A stretch of DNA of 64,000 nucleotides from Niebla homalea (GCA_019925105.1 JAHGAU010000002.1:992001-1056000), one strand, 5' to 3'; numbered from the stretch's first letter, positions 10,867 through 21,755 are shown. The notes: generated by a model from the sequence alone, not told the origin. Numbers and translations are program-made.

Positions 10867-11559
10867 TTGGGACAAACGCGCTGGTGCGCGGTAAAATCAT
10901 CATCACAACAAAGTTGATCTTCAGACAAAGGGAAATTGTTATAATTGCAAAGCAAGACATCACTGCGACGAATGCGGAAACTTGCTACATTGATTGTTAT
11001 TCATTCGGACAGCTTCAGCATTTGACAAAGTTTCATCAATGCCTCGACACAAGATCTCATTTGTATCTCCAACTGCGAGGAGAAAACACCTCCCTCTACC
11101 ATTGACACTGCGCCGAGCATCGCCTTTGCGCAATCGACCTTAATATCCAATTCTAAGCCAAGTGTCTGATCTGCGCGCACTTGTCAATTTGCAAAAACTG
11201 TTCAAGTCCGAGCGAAACAAACCAAACGCAAAACAACCCCCGCAAAAATCTAATCATCATCACGCCTTGACGACGAAGCCGAAGCAAACTTCCACCACAG
11301 CCCAAATAGCGATTCACCAGCCATTCACTTCTTCGCACATAAAACTTCTTCCCCTGCCTCGTTCCTCCATCTTTCCTTCAACCATCCTCACGTATTTCGA
11401 CCACAGCTTCCGGCAAGCAACTCAGTAACACACCTTTGTTCTCAGGCTTCTGGAAAGCTCTTGACTTCATACCAATACACATATAGACTGCTGGCCAGTC
11501 GTGTTTCCGCATCTTCAACATCATCCAACATTTTTGCAAAATTTGATCCTCATCTAAAG
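10867..11559. other. promoter and 5' leader region of the SUN-domain gene
   Basis: About 690 bases of ordinary composition between element A and the SUN-domain start. The last 400 bases are pyrimidine- and CA-rich with few G, as is common in fungal leaders. No other gene is supported. The transposon edge is 693 bases from the start codon. Confidence 0.5.
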
Positions 11560-13077
11560 ATGTCTTCAACAACGGGTCTCGGGGCAGCTCAGCGAGTTAC
11601 TCGAGCTTCGAGCCGTGCAAGCAGCCGAGCTGGTTCTGAGGGAGCTCCGTCTGTTGCCGAAGAATCCAATCCATCAGCGAACCCGGGGCGTCGTGGCAAA
11701 ACCGCCGCAACACCAAAGACCGCCAGGATCACCAATCGCAGTTCAGGTGCGTATGGTGCTCGCGGCAAACCGCAATCAGCGCCGAAGATGTCGGCGTCGG
11801 GTGCTGCCAATCCGGCTTCGCAGGAGATTCTCTCTGCTGTTCAAGGCGCTCAAGTGAATGCTACTCTGGCGAACAACCTTGCTGATACCCTCCCTCCAGT
11901 TGCAGAAGAACGTACACTCCAGCCTGTCGCAGAAGAGCGTAATCTCGCTGCCGAACGCGCACAGCTGGAGGGTCAATTGCACCCAGCCAATCAGGGGGAT
12001 CAGTTTGGTCAGGGTCAAGAGCAAGTCGTGGGAGAGACGACCTTTCTGGATCGCTTCGACATTTCAGCAATTCTTCCACGTGGAATGCAGGCACCAAGGC
12101 CCGTCATGACTTCGCGTCCGGTGCGGGGACCTGAAGCTAACCAAGCACGTAGACATGTGATCATAAAGGCGTCATTCGTGGCCTTGACGCTCCTTTTCTG
12201 CATGTTGACAATGCTTGGCCTTTACATCTTTCCCCTTAGGGGCGCACAGCTGGGCGATCCTGTCACTTCTTCCAATGCATTGACGACCAAGGCCAGCAAT
12301 AAGATCATCGCTCGCGTTGAGAAGCTCGAGAATACCGTCAACAAGCTGGCTTCCAAATCTTCAATTGCTGGGGGCCCTGCCGTTACGCATTCAGTGAACT
12401 GGTTTGCGCCAGGTAACGGCGCTGTTGCGAATCCACGACTTTCCTCACCAGTCAACACCAACTGTCAGGATCCCCAGAGCCTCTCATGGTATGATTGGCT
12501 ATTGGGAGCCCGGTGTACGCCAGCGAGTTATATGCCCGGGCAAGCACTTCGACCATGGTCCGAGCCAGACGACTTTTACTGTGGTGCTCCAGGCGGTGGG
12601 CAACTGCAATTGGGTGTTATCATCCAACGTCCAGTCGCTCCAACCGAACTCGTCATCGAGCATATACCAAAGAGTGCTGCCATTCATATCGGTTCAGCCC
12701 CCAAGGATGTCGAGTTGTGGATCAACATCCCCGACACCGTCGTTCGTCGCTCTGTCATACGAGCGCTCGCCCTGGATAGTCTGGACCTGCTTGATGAAGC
12801 TGCATCCGAGGATGTGCCAGAGAGGAAGAGAGCGTTATTCTCTACCTACATACGTGTCGGCCGTTGGGTGTACAACATCTGGGAAGACAATCATGTTCAA
12901 AGCTTTCAAATTCCCATCGATCTGGAAGAATTGGGCGTGAAAACCACCGAGTTTGCAGTGCGGGTTTACAGCAATTGGGCCGACGGCGGCCCTGTCTGTA
13001 TCTATCGTACCCTTCTTCATGGCCAAGACATGTCCGGGATTGTCGAAAAAATACAACCGGATCCTCGCAGGGGCTGA
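11560..13077 (+). CDS. sad1: SUN-domain inner nuclear membrane protein (Sad1/UNC-84 type)
   Basis: SUN proteins span the inner nuclear membrane and bind KASH proteins in the perinuclear space, linking chromatin or the spindle pole body to the cytoskeleton. The ATG at 11560 opens 505 codons with no intron. Residues 1-200 are Ala/Ser/Arg-rich and nucleoplasmic in character. A membrane segment lies at about 203-226 (FVALTLLFCMLTMLGLYIF). A short coiled coil follows (ARVEKLENTVNKLAS). The C-terminal half is the SUN domain, with WSEPDDFYCGAPGGGQLQLG, VIEHIPKSAAIHIGSAPKD and the closing FAVRVYSNWADGGPVCIYR. The gene is flanked on both sides by RIP-scarred elements but itself shows no RIP. The family is clear; orthology to fission yeast Sad1 is inferred. 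Confidence 0.9.
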   Translation: MSSTTGLGAAQRVTRASSRASSRAGSEGAPSVAEESNPSANPGRRGKTAATPKTARITNRSSGAYGARGKPQSAPKMSASGAANPASQEILSAVQGAQVNATLANNLADTLPPVAEERTLQPVAEERNLAAERAQLEGQLHPANQGDQFGQGQEQVVGETTFLDRFDISAILPRGMQAPRPVMTSRPVRGPEANQARRHVIIKASFVALTLLFCMLTMLGLYIFPLRGAQLGDPVTSSNALTTKASNKIIARVEKLENTVNKLASKSSIAGGPAVTHSVNWFAPGNGAVANPRLSSPVNTNCQDPQSLSWYDWLLGARCTPASYMPGQALRPWSEPDDFYCGAPGGGQLQLGVIIQRPVAPTELVIEHIPKSAAIHIGSAPKDVELWINIPDTVVRRSVIRALALDSLDLLDEAASEDVPERKRALFSTYIRVGRWVYNIWEDNHVQSFQIPIDLEELGVKTTEFAVRVYSNWADGGPVCIYRTLLHGQDMSGIVEKIQPDPRRG

Positions 13078-13356
13078 ACTGGTTTGCAACTCACAATTGG
13101 TGGACATTCCGTGTTGAGAGTGAGTCTAAGAATTCATCAGGCTTCATCGCAATCTCCAAATTATTCTCAACCAAAGTATGAGGAGCATCTAGCGTTGCTC
13201 AGAGACCTGATGTGTTCATGTGTTTTGGAGTTGGTACAAGTCTGTTCTAGGTGGTTGTGATTCGCACAAGAAGTTAAGGCCATTGCAAAGCCTACACATA
13301 GCGAGGAGTATGGATTAGACATACCCCCATTGTCAAATAGATACCAGTCATGAAAT

Positions 13357-13713
13357 TCATATCACTCGAAACATGTTTTCTCTCACACCGCGCTTCATCG
13401 CTGTAGGCTGACCGTCTTCGAGTTCGAGACCTGCTTGCCCACCGCCACCTGAAATGTCCTCCAACTTTTGGCGAAGCTCAGCATCCTGCTGGGCTTGTGT
13501 GGGCTGCGATTCTCTTTTTTCGTTTACCGAAGCGTCTTGCCTTGCGCTCGCATTGGATGAGGCACTAGACTCTGCTGTATCTTTTGATGGGGTTGTCTCA
13601 TTTGAGGCACTTCTCGATGAGGCAAATCGAACAGACGGTGAGAAAAATTGCTTTGCCCCGGGAAGCACTTTTGTATGAAGCAACGACGATCTTGTGATCA
13701 TTTTGGAGGTCAT
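13357..13713 (-). CDS. small mitochondrial-type protein, 118 residues
   Basis: The ATG at 13713 starts MTSKMITRSSLLHTK, a basic, Ser/Thr-rich leader without acidic residues, as expected of a mitochondrial presequence. The middle is a Ser/Ala/Glu-rich linker. The C-terminus is compact and looks conserved: LRQKLEDISGGGGQAGLELE then DGQPTAMKRGVRENMFRVI. I recall similar small unnamed proteins with this ending in other filamentous fungi, but their function is unknown to me. The start codon is only 130 bases from the left end of element B. Before that insertion, the gene shared a spacer of about 270 bases with cef1 on the other strand. Confidence 0.65.
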   Translation of the reverse strand: MTSKMITRSSLLHTKVLPGAKQFFSPSVRFASSRSASNETTPSKDTAESSASSNASARQDASVNEKRESQPTQAQQDAELRQKLEDISGGGGQAGLELEDGQPTAMKRGVRENMFRVI

Positions 13714-13843
13714 CGACAACTTTTAATTGAAAGATATGAGAGTATCGGATGTGAAGACCTGTCTTCAAAGCGCCTGTGAGCCTGTGATCCGCTGAGGAGC
13801 TCAAGAAGTGGCCTCACAAGCGGAATTTAAACCCCGCTTGAGG

Positions 13844-13941
13844 TACCCCTGTTTTCAAGTTGCTTGAAACATGCCCGGTTTTTTGCCGGACGCGACCGTC
13901 CCACCACCCACTTTTTGCTGAGACGGTTTTTGCATTACGTA
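13844..13941 (+). repeat. left TIR of element B
   Basis: 98 bases that are the exact reverse complement of 17273-17370. CpA and TpG sites are intact (for example TTTTCAAG, AAACATGCCC, ACCACCCAC). Confidence 0.97.
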
Positions 13942-13991
13942 TGCATTATTACCCCACTTATAGTTAAGTAAATATCGGGCATAAGGTCTCG

Positions 13992-15042
13992 ATGTTAATA
14001 TTTTTGATTTTTCTGGTTATTTATAAGGCTATATACGGTATTTACGGTACTATAGCCATACCTCCCCCTCTTCCCGTTATTATAAAAGACCGGATCGTTA
14101 AATATATCGCTATTAATATACCGGAGAAGGAGATTATAAGGATTAAAGGCGTTAATAAGAATACTATTAATCGGATTAAGGAAAACCTATTTATATAAAA
14201 TTTTTATATATATCCAGCCAAAATAAAAATAAAGCCGGGAATTAAATTTATTATTTACCTTATAATAAAAAAAAGGTTAATAAGCTATTTATAGTTAAAA
14301 CTATAAATATACCTTAAAAAGATAATTATTTATTTACTTAATAACTTTAATATATTTATTGGTATTTTAATTATTTAAAGGGCTTTAATAAAAAAAAATT
14401 AATTAAAAGGCTATTTACCGCATTATTCTTAAATGGTCTTAACTTTATTATAATAGCTTTATATTGGAAATCAGTAATTATACATATAATTAACTTATTT
14501 ATTTTAATAAAAATAAAGTAAATAAGTATATTTATTAAAGGAAAAAAGATTAAAACCTTTTTAATATTATATTTAAAGTTATACGCCCTATTAAAAGGAA
14601 TAAAAGATAAAATATATTTCCTATATATTATATTAATAATATTCTTATATTATACGTTTATTATAATAATATAAATATAGCCCGGTTTAAGTAATTTCTA
14701 AAGAATAAAATCTTATTGCGTTATAATCCCTTCTCCGGCCTTAAATCCGTAATTATTTTCGATAACTACTTAAGTTATTATAGTTAAGGGGTATAAAACC
14801 TTTATATACTCTTTAATATAAAGATTATATATTTTCTACCGTACTCCCCTGATTTTAACCCTATTAAGGAGTTCTTCTCGGTATTAAAGGCTTAAATAAA
14901 AAAGAATTTCTTCTTAACTAAAAAAATCGATTTTAAAGAGTTTATTCAGGTTATTATATAAGAGAATTTCTATGGATATAATACTCTGAATTACTTTTAA
15001 TATATTAACGTTATAATATTGGTTAAATACGGTTATAAGTAA
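13992..15042 (+). pseudogene. RIP-damaged Tc1/IS630 (DDE_3) transposase of element B
   Basis: From the ATG at 13992 the frame reads an N-terminal segment PPPLPVIIKDRIVKYI and a helix-turn-helix-like IIRIKGVNKNTINRIKENL before the first stop. Further on, in the same direction, come a first-Asp region with D and E turned to N and K (near 14495-14525), FDNY (near 14758) for the second Asp, and an almost intact FLPYSPDFNPIKEFFSVLKA (14831-14893) with the final acidic residue. The next codon is a stop where Trp is usual. About 350 codons fits the family. The stops are of the type RIP makes. The copy is inactive. Confidence 0.88.
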
Positions 15043-15043
15043 T

Positions 15044-15044
<1 letters not shown>

Positions 15045-15083
<39 letters not shown>
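15045..15083 (+). repeat. (ATA)n microsatellite
   Basis: About 13 tandem ATA/TAA triplets directly after the transposase relic. Confidence 0.9.
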
Positions 15084-16439
15084 TTTTAAATTAAATATAG
15101 GAAAAATTCCGCCTTTAACGGGTAATTTACCCGTAAAGAATTTATTTTTCTTTTAATATATTTTCTATATACCTTTATAGAATTATATAAATAATATTTT
15201 ATTTAAAAGTATTTATTTAAAACTATTAAATAATATTTTAATTATAATTTTATAATAAATAAATATAAAGATTTTATTATTATAAGTAATAGGATTTTTT
15301 AAGGTATTATATATATCGGATATATTAAACTTAAAAATAAGTATAAATAACGTTATAAATTTTAAATTATAAATATTATTAAAATATATATTTAAGCTTT
15401 TTTATTACTTTATATTATTTTTATTTCTTAATACTTATATTTATCGTTTTACTTATAAAACTATATAACTTTAATCAATATATTAAGTCCCGTAACCGTT
15501 TATAAGAAGGTTTTTATAATAACGGCCTTTTAAAACTCCTTAATCTCGCGTTAAAGGTGAACCTTAATATTATAAGTAATATTTAACTCTTTTTACTTAA
15601 CGTTATTAAATCATTAAATATTAATAAGAGTATAATTTTTAATTAAGATAATTTTATATATATGCTTAAGACGCTATAATTAGCTAGAGAAACGTTAATA
15701 TTATTAAGTAATATAATCCTTAAGTACCTTATTAATATTATTATTAGGTTTAATAAGACTATTAAAAGCCTAAGTCGTAGTATTCGGACGTAACGGTAAC
15801 TTCTTTAACGGCGTTAAGGGTATTAATTACCGGTTTATAGTGGGTAACGCGGATTATTAAAGTAATAACGGTTATTAAAACTGCCCTTAAAACTATTAAA
15901 ATTATTAAAACTATTAAAATTATTATAGCTATTATAGTTATTAAAATATTAAAAAGCTTAATAAGAAAAAAGAGTTACTTAACTTATTAACTTATTAATT
16001 AAACAAATTATTATTTAAATTACTTATACCGGCCTTTTAACCGGCCTTAAATCAGCGGAGTTATTTATTAATTAAAATAAATATTATCGTTATAAATAGG
16101 ATACTTAAGATTATTATTAAAGCTGAAAAGGTGAAAACTGGATAAAGTATTTTTAATAAAATAAACTCCTTCCTTTCCTTTAACTTTATAATAATTATTC
16201 TTTTAATCCTTAATTGCTTTAAGAATATTTTATTTAAGTTTTAAAACGGCTTATTAACGGTAACGGTATTGAATTTATTCTTATTACTTTGGATTTCCCG
16301 GTTTTACTTAATAATATTATTATTATTTATAAAATAATAATCTTCTCCGTAATTATAAAGTTAATAATAATATTTATTCTTATTATACCCCGGTAAATTA
16401 TACTTTTACTGTATTATAAGCTTAAAGTTTTAATTACTT
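15084..16439. other. RIP-saturated middle of element B
   Basis: About 1.36 kb between the two coding relics with A+T dominating, almost no CpA/TpG, and dense stops in all frames. No further gene, nested element or RNA gene was recognised. Confidence 0.6.
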
Positions 16440-17262
16440 ATTAATTTATTAACGGTTTTCCGTTACTTATATTTCTTAATTTATTTATTAATAATAGTTT
16501 TACGATTGGGGTTTTACCCTTTATTTACTTCTTAAGTAACGGTAAAAATACCCTTTTTATGGCTTTTATTTATAAGTATTACTTAATAATTAAGTCCTTA
16601 AATTTATTAAAGTTAATATAAAGTTAACGTTTATAATTAATAATCTTAACTTTTTTATCTTTATATTCTTTTTTATTTTCTTTATTTATTTTAGATTCCT
16701 TTACCGGCTTTAAATTATATATAAACGTAATAATAACGGTAATCCCTTTTTTCTTTTTATTATTTTATAAAGTTATTATTTATTAAAGTTTTTCTTATTA
16801 TTTTGGTTTATTATATTCCGCCGACGTTATTTTAACCTTATCGTTATAGGTTAAAAGGGCCTTAATTTTATAAAAAACGATATTATACTTTTTCTTTTAA
16901 GTTTTTATAAATATCCTTTTTAAGCCCTTAATAAGGAAATTATAGAAAATAAAAGAACGTAAGGTTTCCGTTAATACTTATAAATCCCCCCCCCTCTAAA
17001 TTACCTTATAAATAATAATATAAGGCTTTAATATTACCGGAATAATTAAAGCCGCCTTCTTTATAATTAAATTTATTTATATTTCCGGCATTTAAAGTTA
17101 CTTACGGAGTAACCTTTAATTTACTGGCCGGTTTAACCTTTTTCTTCGCTATAATAACTTTTACTTAAAGTTTAAATAATAATTTAAATATACGATAGGT
17201 TTTACTTAATTTAAGCCTTATAATTACTTATTTCGGATAGGTAATAAGCTCCTTAATAGTAG
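16440..17262 (-). pseudogene. relic of a second, non-transposase gene of element B
   Basis: Reading leftwards from the right TIR, the minus strand gives protein-like patches such as TTTTIKELITYPK, KFNYKEGGFNYSGNIKALYY and, near 16500-16440, LLLINKLRNISNGKPLIN followed by a stop. Internal stops are mostly TAA. It opposes the transposase relic, the same arrangement as in element A, but the readable patches do not obviously match those of element A. I cannot assign a family. The frame may change within the span. Confidence 0.35.
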
Positions 17263-17272
17263 TAGTGGTGGT

Positions 17273-17370
17273 TACGTAATGCAAAAACCGTCTCAGCAAA
17301 AAGTGGGTGGTGGGACGGTCGCGTCCGGCAAAAAACCGGGCATGTTTCAAGCAACTTGAAAACAGGGGTA
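17273..17370 (-). repeat. right TIR of element B
   Basis: Exact reverse complement of 13844-13941. It ends 142 bases before the cef1 start codon. Confidence 0.97.
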
Positions 17371-17512
17371 TATTGAATTTATTAGTAATTTCCTTGACAC
17401 CCACCTCGACCACGATCTCCAAACCCCATCTCAATAATACTATCCTTGACCCAATACGCTCTTTTACATCCACTCCTAGTTCTCAGCCTGTCGAGCAATC
17501 GACATATCCAGT

Positions 17513-19894
17513 ATGCCTGTAGTAAAGGGCGGCGTTTGGACCAACATTGAAGATGAGATCCTCAAGGCTTCCGTATCCAAATACGGTCTCAATCAATGGG
17601 CTCGCGTATCTTCCCTACTTGCGCGCAAGACTCCAAAGCAGTGCAAAGCTCGGTGGTCGGAATGGCTCGACCCTTCTATACGCAAAATCGAGTGGTCAAA
17701 GGAGGAGGATGAGAAGTTGCTGCATCTCGCCAAGCTGATGCCCACACAGTGGAGAACTATTGCCCCTATCGTTGGAAGGACAGCAACTCAGTGCCTGGAG
17801 CGCTATCAGAAGCTACTCGATGAGGCTGAAGCCAAGGAAAGTGATGAGCTGGGTCTTGGAGGACCGGAGGGTGGAGAGACCCAAGCGCCCAGTGCGGATG
17901 ATGTGCGAAGACTCAGGCCGGGCGAGCTGGATCCGGATCCTGAATCGAAACCTGCAAGGCCGGACACGATCGATCTTGATGAGGATGAAAAGGAGATGTT
18001 GAGCGAGGCCCGGGCTCGCTTGGCCAACACCCAAGGGAAGAAGGCTAAGCGTAAGGCCCGCGAGAGGCAGCTGGAAGACTCAAGACGGATGGCCCTGCTT
18101 CAGAAAAGACGAGAACTTAAAAATGCCGGAATCAACATCAAGATCACAAACCGCAAGAAGGGTCAGATGGATTATAACGCAGATATCCCATTCGAGAAAA
18201 AAGCCGCTCCAGGATTCTATGATACCCACGACGAGGGTGTTCGAAATGAAAAACAGAGGGAAGCTTTTGATCCGCGAAAGCAACAGCTTGCCAACAAGCG
18301 GAAGAGCGACCAGCAATTAGAGGACGCCGACCCAAAACGGCGAAAAGGAGAAAAGGATAAGCCCTCTGCGAGTTTTGCGGCAGCAGCAAAGGCAGGGCAA
18401 ATGCAAAAGCTGCGTGAAGCGGAGCAGAGTAACAAGAGAAGACCTCTGAACTTACCGGCTCCACAGGTCGACGAGGCCGAGCTTGAAGACATAGTCAAGA
18501 TGGGCGTGGCAGGAGAGCAAGCAAACAGGAACGCAAGGAATATTGGCGATGATACCACACGGGGTCTTTCGAGTAATTACAGTAACATGGTGGGGAGCAC
18601 CCCTATCAGGACCCCACGAGCGCCTCCTCAGGAAGACCATATCGCCAACGAGATCCGCAATATCCGGGCAATGACAGAAACACAATCATCATTGTTAGGT
18701 GGGGAGAATACGCCCCTTCCCGAGGGCTCATCATCCACGGGCTTTGACGGCGTTGCTCCTCGAAAGCATGTGGTATCTACGCCAAATCCTATGGCAACAC
18801 CTTTGCGGCAGGCAGGTCAGAATGGGATTGGAGCCACCCCAGTGAGAAATGGAGCTGGGCCTAGCGCAACTCCGATGCGGACGCCTCGCGACAATTTTGC
18901 ATTGAATGAGGATGGGAGTCGGCAGCTTGTCGGTGCCACGTCAAGAGACTTGGAAAAGGCAGAGAATATACGGAAGTCCCAATTGAAATCGCAGTTTGCT
19001 GCCCTACCGGCACCAAAAGAATTAGACTTTGAACTTGAGTTGCCTGAGGAGACGATCGAGGGTGATAGAGCTCTCGAGCTTTCTGAGGTGGATGCCGCGG
19101 AGAGAGATGCAAAAGACAGAGCTATACAGCAGGCAAGAGACAGGCTCGAGTTCAGCAGACGGACACAAGTCCTACAACGCAATCTACCTCGGCCTACGTT
19201 GATGGATACTGATGCCATACTCAAAGAGGCCTCGAACCTCTCAGACCCAATCAATATGATGATAGCGCAGGAGAAGGCCCTCCTGATCGCAAATGATAGC
19301 TTCAACTTTCCCCTTGTGAACGCCGAAGCCCACAGATCCTCAAAACCTTTGCAGGCAATCAGTGACGAGCACCTGTCTCTCGCCGGATCAGAGATAGCCA
19401 GGGAGATGAAGCTAACAAAGCCAGACGAAGACGAAGGAAAAGCATTCTCAGCCGCTTGCGCCTCCCTCCATGAAACGCCCGCCAAACTCCCTGGCCTCGC
19501 AGACTGTGGTGCAAATGATACCGAAAAATATCAGGCCATTGCTAAAGCGTTTGACGAAGCCCAATATCTCATCCAAACCGAAGCGGAGAAAGGCAAGGCA
19601 CTGGAGTCGAAGCTTTCCCTCCATCTTGGAGGCTACCAGAAACGAGCCAAGACCCTGCGGCAGAAGATTGGCGAGGCGGCCGAGGCGCTCGGGGAGGAGG
19701 AGATCAAACTTGACACGTTTAGAAATCTGCAAGTAGCTGAAGATGCTGCCTTGACGAGACGAACGGATAGCCTGAGGGCAGAGGTGGAGGAGGTCACGAA
19801 GCGGGAAAGGGAGGGCCAGGAGAGATATCGGAAAGCGTCACTGGAGCTAGAGGGTGCAAAGGGGCAGGTCGTCACCAATGGCATCAGTCACTGA
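17513..19894 (+). CDS. cef1: pre-mRNA splicing factor Cef1/Cdc5
   Basis: Cef1/Cdc5 is a core subunit of the Prp19 (NineTeen) complex, needed for spliceosome activation, and is essential in yeasts. The ATG at 17513 opens 793 codons without an intron. Two Myb repeats fill about residues 7-106 ([20 protein letters not shown], then [18 protein letters not shown] with [15 protein letters not shown]). A basic [12 protein letters not shown] region follows, then a long Ser/Thr-Pro-containing middle, and a Glu/Lys/Arg-rich coiled coil at the C-terminus. Length matches the family (about 760-800). The promoter is interrupted: element B ends 142 bases upstream, so native upstream control lies 3.5 kb away or is lost. 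The coding sequence shows no RIP. Confidence 0.96.
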   Translation: MPVVKGGVWTNIEDEILKASVSKYGLNQWARVSSLLARKTPKQCKARWSEWLDPSIRKIEWSKEEDEKLLHLAKLMPTQWRTIAPIVGRTATQCLERYQKLLDEAEAKESDELGLGGPEGGETQAPSADDVRRLRPGELDPDPESKPARPDTIDLDEDEKEMLSEARARLANTQGKKAKRKARERQLEDSRRMALLQKRRELKNAGINIKITNRKKGQMDYNADIPFEKKAAPGFYDTHDEGVRNEKQREAFDPRKQQLANKRKSDQQLEDADPKRRKGEKDKPSASFAAAAKAGQMQKLREAEQSNKRRPLNLPAPQVDEAELEDIVKMGVAGEQANRNARNIGDDTTRGLSSNYSNMVGSTPIRTPRAPPQEDHIANEIRNIRAMTETQSSLLGGENTPLPEGSSSTGFDGVAPRKHVVSTPNPMATPLRQAGQNGIGATPVRNGAGPSATPMRTPRDNFALNEDGSRQLVGATSRDLEKAENIRKSQLKSQFAALPAPKELDFELELPEETIEGDRALELSEVDAAERDAKDRAIQQARDRLEFSRRTQVLQRNLPRPTLMDTDAILKEASNLSDPINMMIAQEKALLIANDSFNFPLVNAEAHRSSKPLQAISDEHLSLAGSEIAREMKLTKPDEDEGKAFSAACASLHETPAKLPGLADCGANDTEKYQAIAKAFDEAQYLIQTEAEKGKALESKLSLHLGGYQKRAKTLRQKIGEAAEALGEEEIKLDTFRNLQVAEDAALTRRTDSLRAEVEEVTKREREGQERYRKASLELEGAKGQVVTNGISH

Positions 19895-20104
19895 AAACTA
19901 GGATATCAATTGTCCCAAAACACGAGCAGCAAAGGATTTGTGAAGTTTTGCTCCTTGAAATGTTAATCACCATTTAGCTCCAGTGCTTGCGCTGTCCAAA
20001 ATTTATATACAACTGGAATCTCTCCCAGATATTGGAGAGCAATGTGACCCCTACTACAGATTCGACGCCAACTCCAAATTCTTGTTCTACGAGCGTAAGT
20101 AGAA

Positions 20105-21328
20105 TCAAACGCCCAAAACGATCTTCATCCTCTCGTAGACGAAAAAGCTCACAGCAGCCATGGGCACAACTTTGAAATATCCGATCCCCAACCCGACCCA
20201 ATAACCCCTCCATCCCCGTTCTCGCCAGATTCTCCCTGCTGTCTCCGTCATACCTAGCCTGTGCCCATCGCCTACAACGGCTCCGACTTGCATTCTCCGT
20301 CGGATGATCTCCAATGGATAGGCAGCTGTCTGGGAGATCAACCCCGCGACCCCACCAGCCAAGAACTCAGCCCAGTACCTCAACATCGGTGGTGCGCTTG
20401 GATCCTTGTTCAGTGACTTGGTGGTCGTGTAGGGGGCCAAAGCCGGACGGCGGAGCAAGTCCACAGCCGTATCGTGCGTCAAAAAGGACATGCCCGCATA
20501 CGGCAGCATGCCCGCCAGGGTCGGTGAAAATCCCCGATAGAAGTTCACCAGACCGGTGCGCGGAGCGGGGATGGCTGTGTTCGCCACCGGTATCGTGGGG
20601 ATGGCCGACCGAGGTGGTTGCTCATGGTAGATCTGGCTGCAGATGCGCACGAGGCTGGACCGCTGCGAGTTCTTGCTCGTCTCGAAAGCCAGGCGCACGC
20701 GGATCATCTCGAGCGGGTAGGTCAGCAGGACAGACGTCACGCCCGCGATGGAGCCGGAGAGTATGCGGCGCCACCAGGTTTCGTAGGCGGGTGAGGGGAT
20801 GAGGACGGAGCGGACTTGTTCGTAGGCGAGGAATTTGCTCGAGGCATAGGGGAAGATACGCAGCAGCGTGGCTGAGTGGCCACGAAAGAGACCACGCACG
20901 CCATCCTGGCGGTTGATATCCCGCATGGCGGTCACCACGCCGAACCATGTGCCAGTGTATTTGGCGAACTGCGGGTTGGATGCTTGAAAGAGGATCTTGA
21001 CACGGTCGAGAGGGCCGACGACGGTTTTGGCCTTTTAGGAGGGGAGCTGTTAGACAATGCTTGGACTGCAACTCGCCCTCACTGGCGGAATAGAAAGAGC
21101 AAGACAATGGTTGGAGATGCTTACCGCGCATCCTGCCAAACCGCCCGCGAGACCACTCCGCCAGACATAGTCGAAATTCTGCTTGTTTCGGTGTCGCTGA
21201 CTTCTCGTCTCCTTTGATGTCATCGCCGGTATTCTATCAGAGGTTTGGCTCGGTGTCTTTGTTCTTCCTCCCACGTCCATAGGCGAAGGTTTGAGTGCCC
21301 CAGCATGGCCGTCAGAGGCCTGGGGCAT
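20105..21328 (-). CDS. leu5: mitochondrial carrier, Leu5/coenzyme A-type
   Basis: This is a six-helix inner-membrane carrier (SLC25 family). Two exons, 21328-21125 and 21031-20105, splice in frame (GCG/GCC, Ala-Ala) to 376 residues. Each of the three repeats has its PxD/ExxK/R signature: PLDRVKILFQ, PLEMIRVRLAF and PLEIIRRRMQVG. The N-terminal 50 residues are polar and Ser/Thr-rich. The insert between repeats 2 and 3 (FYRGFSPTLAGMLPYAGMSF) and the sequence GLFRGHSATLLRIFPYA match what I recall of Leu5-type carriers, which supply coenzyme A or its precursor to the matrix. The carrier fold is certain; the substrate is inferred. Confidence 0.85.
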
Positions 21329-21755
21329 GCCACACTGAGAGGAGACCCACGGTAAAGGTGAAGAAAGATTCAGCAGTACGTGTGAAGTGACCTATCCTTG
21401 TACGCTCTTGATTCCATGTTGGACAAGAGTATGGTGGAGAAGCATGAGGATTACTGAAGCATGTGAGAATGTGCGCAGCGGCCCTTGATCTGCCAAGGCC
21501 GAGGCTGAACACCGCCTCGTCCATTATGGTCATTTACCTTATGGTCATTAAATAATTACAATTACCAGTCTTGATCAAGCAACCCAACGTAGACTGGTTT
21601 CTATCGGATAGACCGTTGTAAGGCGCAAGAGGCAGGGAATGATAGAGTTCCTTTACTGCGTTCTACCTCCCATCTCAAAGCAGAATTGCCTATGATTATC
21701 CATTTCTACAGATGATATTCAGTGAACAATGCAACCATCTTAGCCTACTCCTCCT
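21329..21755. other. divergent promoter region
   Basis: 427 bases between the divergent carrier and MT-A70 genes. I see no extra gene. ATTATGGTCATTTACCTTA is followed directly by a near copy (ATGGTCATTAAATAA), a short imperfect direct repeat at about 21522-21554. Confidence 0.4.

Larger units (their letters stand above)
13844..17370 (+). mobile_element. element B: RIP-degraded Tc1/IS630-type transposon
   Basis: The element is bounded by perfect 98-base inverted repeats with TA at each outer edge (GAGG-TA-CCCC left, GGGG-TA-TATTG right). The interior is AT-rich with almost no CpA/TpG. A transposase relic runs rightwards from just inside the left TIR. A second coding relic runs leftwards from the right TIR. 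The layout mirrors element A. The TIR sequences of A and B differ beyond TACCCC, so they are related families, not copies of one element. The direction given is that of the transposase. Confidence 0.92.

Noticed and set aside
15041..15083. CRISPR-like or other array
   Set aside because: It is a plain ATA triplet microsatellite without spacers, in an AT-saturated eukaryotic transposon.
18817..19485. 222-codon frame on the minus strand
   Set aside because: It is a Ser/Ala-rich mirror of the cef1 coding sequence, which is unbroken and recognisable.
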